Origin: an uncultured Clostridia bacterium
GTDB lineage: Bacteria > Bacillota > Clostridia > TANB77 > CAG-508
Reading direction: 5' to 3'
NCBI GenBank assembly: GCA_947595555.1
Contig: CANQES010000013.1
Coordinates: forward strand, 1-21,621
DNA: 21,621 nt
The position numbers were made by a program, and so were the translations under genes. The stretch's first letter is position 1; the number at the start of each line of letters is the position of its first letter. The notes beneath the pieces were generated by a model. It made no database searches. It was not told where the DNA came from and saw nothing but the letters and a program-made list of their open reading frames with translations. Of this stretch, positions 17,672 to 21,621 are shown in pieces.

Positions 17672-17700
17672 ATCTAATCTCCTTTAATCTATTTATATTT

Positions 17701-17729
17701 ATAATAGCATGAACTGACAGAAAGTGCAA
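17701..17729 (-). promoter_or_regulatory. Promoter for the HD-GYP gene
   Basis: On the minus strand TTGCAC (17729-17724) is 17 nt from TATTAT (17706-17701), about 30 nt before the start codon. Confidence 0.6.
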
Positions 17730-17799
17730 GATAAATATTATCATATTAAAACTAACGAAAATTTGTAATATAAAAATTGACATTAAGAAATAAAAACAA

Positions 17800-17840
17800 T
17801 TGAAAAAAATAATATAATGTGCTATTATAATAGCACATTA
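17800..17840 (+). promoter_or_regulatory. aspS promoter region with 26-bp palindrome
   Basis: TTGAAA (17800-17805) is 17 nt from TATTAT (17823-17828); TATAAT at 17813-17818 is another -10 candidate. A perfect palindrome with the half site TAATGTGCTATTA covers 17815-17840 and overlaps both, so it could be a repressor operator or a short hairpin in the leader. No T-box leader (stem I, AGGGUGGNACCGCG) is present in the 190 nt between the HD-GYP and aspS starts. Confidence 0.6.
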
Positions 17841-17864
17841 ATTATTTTATTTAGGAGGCAAGAT

Positions 17865-19611
17865 ATGTATAGAACAAAAACATGTGGAGAATTAAAAAAA
17901 GAAAATGTAGGAGAAACAGTAGAACTTAGTGGGTGGATACAAAAAATTAGAAATCTCGGCGGAATGATTTTTATAGATTTAAGAGATGAATTTGGAATTA
18001 CTCAAATTGTAATTAATGACGAAGAATTGCAGGAACAAGCAAAACAAATGAATACAGAAAGCTGTATTCACATTTCACGGAAAAGTTGTGGAAAGAAGCA
18101 GTAAAAATACAAAAATTACTACAGGGGACATAGAAGTAGTAGCAAATAAAATAGAAATTTTAGGAAAATGTAAAAGTGTACTACCTTTTGAAATTAATAC
18201 AGACCAAGAAATAAGAGAAGATTTAAGATTAGAATATAGATTTTTAGATTTAAGAAATGAAAACTTACATAAAAACATATTACTTCGTTCAAAAATATTA
18301 AAAACTTTAAGAGATAAAATGGATGAAATGGGATTTACAGAAATCCAAACTCCTATTTTAGCCAATTCTTCTCCAGAAGGAGCAAGAGACTACTTAGTAC
18401 CAAGTAGATTGAATCCAGGAGAATTTTATGCCTTACCACAGGCACCACAACAATTTAAACAATTATTAATGGTTTCTGGTTTCAACAAATACTATCAAAT
18501 AGCACCATGCTTCAGAGACGAAGATCCAAGAGCAGATAGAGCACCAGGAGAATTCTATCAATTAGATTTTGAAATGAGTTTTGCGACGCAAGAGGATGTA
18601 TTTAAAGTAATAGAGGAAGTAGTACCTTATACTTTTAAAAAGTTTACAAATTGGAAAGTAGATGAAGGACCATTTGTTAGAATTCCATACCGTGAAGCTA
18701 TGGAAAAATACGGAATTGACAAACCAGATTTAAGAAATCCATTAATTATTCAAGATGTTACAACAGTTTTTGAAAATTCAGAATTTAATGCATTTAAAGG
18801 GAAAACTATAAAAGCAATTGTAGTACCTAATGGTGCAGCACAAGGCAGAAAATTCTTTGATAAAATGGGCGAATTTGCTTGTCAAGATGAAGTTGGAGCA
18901 AAAGGACTAGCATGGGTAAAATGGGAAGAAACAGGAGAAGTGACAGGAGGAATTGCTAAATTTATAACAGATGACATTAAACAAAAATTAGAAAAAGAAT
19001 ATGGAGTGGAAAAAAATTCAGCAATATTCTTTATAGCAGACGAATTTGAAAAAGCACAAAAAATTGCTGGATTAGTAAGAATTGAGTTAGGAAAAAGATT
19101 AGATTTACTAGAAAAAGATATTTATAGATTTTGTTTTATTGTAGACTTTCCAATGTATGAACTATCAGACGAAGGAACGATTGATTTTAGCCATAATCCA
19201 TTTTCTATGCCACAAGGAGGACTAGAAGCGTTGCAAAACAAAAATCCATTAGACATATTAGCATATCAATATGATTTAGTATGTAATGGATATGAGATGG
19301 CTTCTGGTGCAGTTAGAAATCATAGTCCAGAAATTATGGTAAAAGCCTTTGAAATAGCAGGGTATTCAGAAGATGATGTAAAAAATCGTTTTGGAGCTTT
19401 ATATAATGCATTCCAATATGGTACACCACCACATGCAGGTGCAGCACCTGGAGTTGATAGAATTATTATGCTAATTGCAAACGCACAAAACATAAGAGAA
19501 ATTATTGCATTTCCAAAAAATAAAAGAGCAAGAGACATATTAATGAGAGCACCATCAGTTGTAACAGAGCAACAATTAAAAGATGTTCATATACAACTAA
19601 GAGATATCTAG
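17865..19611 (+). CDS. aspS: Aspartyl-tRNA synthetase, in two frames joined by +1 shift
   Basis: AspRS charges tRNA-Asp (and tRNA-Asn where GatCAB is used). The start is ATG 17865 after AGGAGG (MYRTKTCGEL, the family N-terminus). The zero frame covers the first part of the anticodon-binding OB domain, reads CGG at 18078-18080 (codon 72) and stops after eight further codons. Skipping C18078 gives IHISGKVVERSSKN and then ITTGDIEVVA, the normal OB domain. The rest is typical bacterial AspRS: motif 2 FRDEDPRADR (216-225), the GAD insertion domain, and motif 3 GAAPGVDR (R532). The joined length is 581 aa, close to the usual 590. No internal start could yield a complete OB domain, so an active enzyme requires the shift. 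Since AspRS is essential, the shift should be efficient, unless a second aspS exists. Confidence 0.95.
18077..18081 (+). other. CGGA +1 frameshift site in aspS
   Basis: Zero-frame reading is ATT TCA CGG AAA AGT TGT. Skipping the C gives ATT TCA GGA AAA GTT GTG GAA AGA (ISGKVVER), matching the conserved S/T-G-K-V-V segment of AspRS. The P-site codon is UCA. Confidence 0.92.
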
Positions 19612-19622
19612 CAGGAGGTATT

Positions 19623-21083
19623 ATGAAAAAATATGATATAGAAATAACAGTGTTTTTGTGTGGAGCTTTAGGTATGTCTATTGAATTAATAGCTGCCAGA
19701 GTATTATCACCATATGTAGGAAGTTCAAATTTAATTTGGACAACAATTATAGGAGTCATGCTTATTAGTATGAGTATTGGATATTGGATAGGAGGAAAAC
19801 TTGCAGACAAAGATCCGCACAGAAATAGACTATCAAGTTTAATCTTGATAGGAGCAATTTTTACAAGTTTTATTCCACTATTAGAAACAGGAGTAGTGAA
19901 AAGTTTATCAAGCATAACACAAAACATGGTAGTAGTAGCATTAATAAGTGCAGCAACTGTATTTGGAATACCAAGTTTTGTATTGGCAACAGTATCTCCT
20001 TATGCTGTAAAATTAAAAGATAAAGAACCTGAAAATATAGGAAAGTTATCTGGAAAAATGTCATCTTTATCCACAATAGGTAGCATCTTTGGAACATTTA
20101 CAGCTGGATTTTTATTAATACCAACATTTGGAACTAGGGCAATTATTCTAGGAATTTGCATTGTATTAATAATACTATCTATAATTCTATATGAAAATAA
20201 AAACAAAAAATATATATTAATGATTACATTATTAATAATAAGCATAATAATGTTAAATATATTAGGAGACATATATTTTTATCGCGATAATCAAGATATT
20301 ATTGCAGATGTAGACTCTGAATATAGTCGAATATGGGTAAAATCATTAGCAGGCAATAAAATATCATATAAAACTTTGCAAGTAGATACAGGAGTAGAAT
20401 CTTATATTGATCAAGAAACAGGCGAAATGGGTTCAAAGTATTTATATTATTATGATTTATTTGAATACTTTCAAAAAAACGCAAAATCAACACTTCTAAT
20501 TGGTGGAGCAGCATATACATATCCTACACATTATTTAGATAAATATAAAGACAAGACAATTGATGTCTCAGAAATTGATTCTAAAATGACAGAACTTGCT
20601 GTAGAACATTTTAATTTGGATATAAAAAATCCAAGACTCAAAATTTATCATCAAGATGGTAGAAGCTTTTTAAATAATTCTACTAATAAATATGATTGTA
20701 TATTAATAGATGCTTTTAAGGGATTAAATGCTCCTTTTGAACTAACTACTTATGAAGCAATGCAAAATGCTAAACAAAGATTGAATGAAAATGGAATAGT
20801 AATTACAAATATTATATCTTCTTTGAAAGGAAAAAATGCAGACTTTATAAATTATGAATATGTAACTTATAAGGCAGTATTTGATGATGTGAAAGTATTT
20901 AAAGCTTCTAATAGAGAGTCAGAAGATGACATACAGAACTTAATATTAATAGGAATAAAAGGAAAGAGTAATATTGATATGACAAAGCAAGAACAATATC
21001 AAGACTTGCTAGAAAATGAAATAAAAGATTTTAGCTCTGATAAAAAAGTTGTGACTGATAACTATGCACCAATAGGAAACTAA
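19623..21083 (+). CDS. Membrane-fused spermidine-synthase-like protein
   Basis: A 486-aa protein, 11 nt after aspS with its own GGAGG site. About eight membrane segments fill residues 5-218, like the transporter-like half of fused MFS/spermidine synthase proteins (MSIELIAARVLSPYVGSS, SIGYWIGGKLAD). The C-terminal half (about 250-486) is a Rossmann methyltransferase-like polyamine synthase fold: SAM-site LLIGGAAYTYP (G294-G295), acidic residue in VSEIDSKM, HQDGRSFL, and YDCILIDAF. It ends at VTDNYAPIGN, slightly short of the usual C-terminus. Such proteins are often not true spermidine synthases, and the substrate is unknown. Co-transcription with aspS is likely by spacing. Confidence 0.87.
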   Translation: MKKYDIEITVFLCGALGMSIELIAARVLSPYVGSSNLIWTTIIGVMLISMSIGYWIGGKLADKDPHRNRLSSLILIGAIFTSFIPLLETGVVKSLSSITQNMVVVALISAATVFGIPSFVLATVSPYAVKLKDKEPENIGKLSGKMSSLSTIGSIFGTFTAGFLLIPTFGTRAIILGICIVLIILSIILYENKNKKYILMITLLIISIIMLNILGDIYFYRDNQDIIADVDSEYSRIWVKSLAGNKISYKTLQVDTGVESYIDQETGEMGSKYLYYYDLFEYFQKNAKSTLLIGGAAYTYPTHYLDKYKDKTIDVSEIDSKMTELAVEHFNLDIKNPRLKIYHQDGRSFLNNSTNKYDCILIDAFKGLNAPFELTTYEAMQNAKQRLNENGIVITNIISSLKGKNADFINYEYVTYKAVFDDVKVFKASNRESEDDIQNLILIGIKGKSNIDMTKQEQYQDLLENEIKDFSSDKKVVTDNYAPIGN

Positions 21084-21130
21084 ATAAGGATTTGAAAGGA
21101 TTTGGGGACGGCCTCATAATCCTTATTTTT
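21083..21130 (+). terminator. Terminator after the aspS operon built from repeat copy 2
   Basis: Arms AATAAGGATT (21083-21092) and AATCCTTATT (21118-21127) are followed by a T run to 21130; the left arm begins at the last base of the stop codon. Compared with copy 1, one G-C pair is replaced by A-T on both arms, a compensatory change that supports an RNA stem. Confidence 0.85.
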
Positions 21131-21134
21131 TATA
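21104..21134 (+). repeat. GGGACGGCC-CATAATCC repeat, copy 2
   Basis: GGGACGGCCTCATAATCC followed by TTATTTTTT and TATA. It is nearly identical to copy 1 at 16758-16788 and in the same position just after a stop codon. Confidence 0.75.
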
Positions 21135-21210
21135 TAAATTGTAAAAAGTATTACTATTTAAAAACAGAAGGAATATATTATATAGTAAAAAAGAAGAAGG
21201 AGATATCTTT

Positions 21211-21482
21211 ATGCAAGATAGAGGATTAGATTTTAAACATAAAGAAGTGGTTAATATTAATGATGGAAAAAGGTTAGGGTATGTACAAGATGTTTGTGCA
21301 GATTTAGAAACAGGTAAGATAACATCTATCATTGTGCCTTAATAGAGAATAGATATAATAGTTTTAAATTTGATAGGGAAATAGTAAGAAAAGGATATGT
21401 TACAAAGAAAAACCAAAGTAGGACAGGCTATGTGATAAGAGAAAAAGTTGATTATGACGTAATTTGTAAAGTGGAATTATAA
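21211..21482 (+). pseudogene. Broken PRC-barrel (YlmC/YmxH-type) gene
   Basis: ATG 21211, with an AAGGAG site, opens a reading frame of 43 codons: FKHKEVVNINDGKRLGYV, then DVCADLETGKITSIIVP. This is the N-terminal half of the small PRC-barrel YlmC/YmxH family, of which I know no defined function. It stops at TAA TAG (21340-21345). In the -1 frame reading continues from about 21339 to a TAA at 21480-21482 and ends DYDVICKVEL, similar to the family's usual C-terminal DVILV segment; the middle is poorly conserved. A one-base loss near the CCTT at 21337-21340 would explain the break. There is no CGG here, so it is a different event from the four recoding sites. Confidence 0.6.
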
Positions 21483-21487
21483 GTTTT

Positions 21488-21513
21488 GAGGGCATATGAC
21501 GATATGCTCTTTT
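21488..21513 (+). terminator. Rho-independent terminator after the PRC-barrel gene
   Basis: Stem GCATAT (21492-21497) with ATATGC (21502-21507), loop GACG, extended by AGG/TCT pairs, and followed by TTT. The remaining bases to 21621 hold no gene that I can support. Confidence 0.65.
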
Positions 21514-21621
21514 AAAATGAAAAAATTCAAAACATTCAAATTTTACGACAAGTGAAAAGTTAAATGCAATTCTGTAAAGTAAATGCAATTTGTATGAGAA
21601 AAAGCCATTTAAAAGCAATAT

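Noticed and set aside
17672..17864. T-box riboswitch upstream of aspS
   Set aside because: No T-box consensus, stem I or antiterminator/terminator pair is visible; only a palindrome and promoter-like boxes.
3058..18081. The four split genes as ordinary pseudogenes
   Set aside because: All four have one lesion of the same kind at the same tetranucleotide, no other damage, and one is the essential aspS. Independent decay would give varied lesions.
3058..18081. The four breaks as random sequencing indels
   Set aside because: None is in a homopolymer run, all insert the same base before GGA, and hundreds of other GGA codons are unaffected. A motif-specific base-calling error remains possible and is listed as a test.
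3058..18081. Reassignment of CGG to another amino acid (for example Trp or Gln, as known in some Firmicutes)
   Set aside because: Reading CGG as any amino acid keeps the zero frame, which stops within a few codons and loses the conserved downstream sequence.
21550..21600. Short direct repeat containing AAATGCAATT near the window end
   Set aside because: Two copies of about 15 nt in AT-rich non-coding sequence; not enough for a mobile element or attachment site.

Overview
This is an AT-rich, densely coded window from a low-GC Gram-positive bacterium. The likely source is an uncultured gut-type member of the Clostridia, inferred from the AT-rich codon choice, strong AGGAGG-type ribosome sites, the queA-tgt-secDF neighbourhood, a lipoteichoic-acid-synthase-like protein, SipW/TasA-type secreted proteins and a clostridial-type AspRS. 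I cannot name a species. No tRNA, rRNA, CRISPR array, insertion sequence or prophage was seen.

Layout. 1-816 is the 3' end of pnp, closed by a terminator. 888-2228 encodes a membrane-anchored putative metalloprotease. 2231-4390 holds queA and tgt (queuosine pathway, ATGA overlap), and 4407-5747 a membrane-anchored WG-repeat protein followed by a strong terminator. A clear sigma-A promoter (5873-5901) then drives three small secreted camelysin/TasA-like proteins (6005-7865). A second promoter (7941-7969) precedes an HD-domain phosphohydrolase and a very divergent secD-secF pair (7998-10749). Next come an LtaS-like enzyme (10883-12721), a small XRE regulator (12813-13142) and smc (13216-16758). 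An HD-GYP gene lies on the minus strand (16784-17671). aspS (17865-19611) and a membrane-fused spermidine-synthase-like protein (19623-21083) follow. The window ends with a broken PRC-barrel gene and a terminator.

The main discovery is a recoding signal. Four genes (queA, aspS and two camelysin-like genes) are each split by a +1 frameshift. In all four the break is the same tetranucleotide, CGGA: the zero frame reads a CGG codon and soon hits a stop, while skipping the C and reading GGA (Gly) restores a full-length, family-like protein. By hand scan these four are the only in-frame CGG codons in about 6,600 codons of the window. CGG occurs about 25 times straddling codons (for example TAC GGA) without any frame disruption. 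So CGG looks unassigned or unreadable as arginine here, and CGG-A appears to work as a programmed +1 frameshift or a four-base glycine codon. Because aspS is essential and one of the four, the event must be efficient unless another AspRS exists elsewhere.

Secondary points of interest are a SecDF pair without the expected intramembrane aspartates, two copies of a GGGACGGCC-containing terminator repeat with compensatory stem changes, and a 26-bp perfect palindrome in the aspS promoter region.
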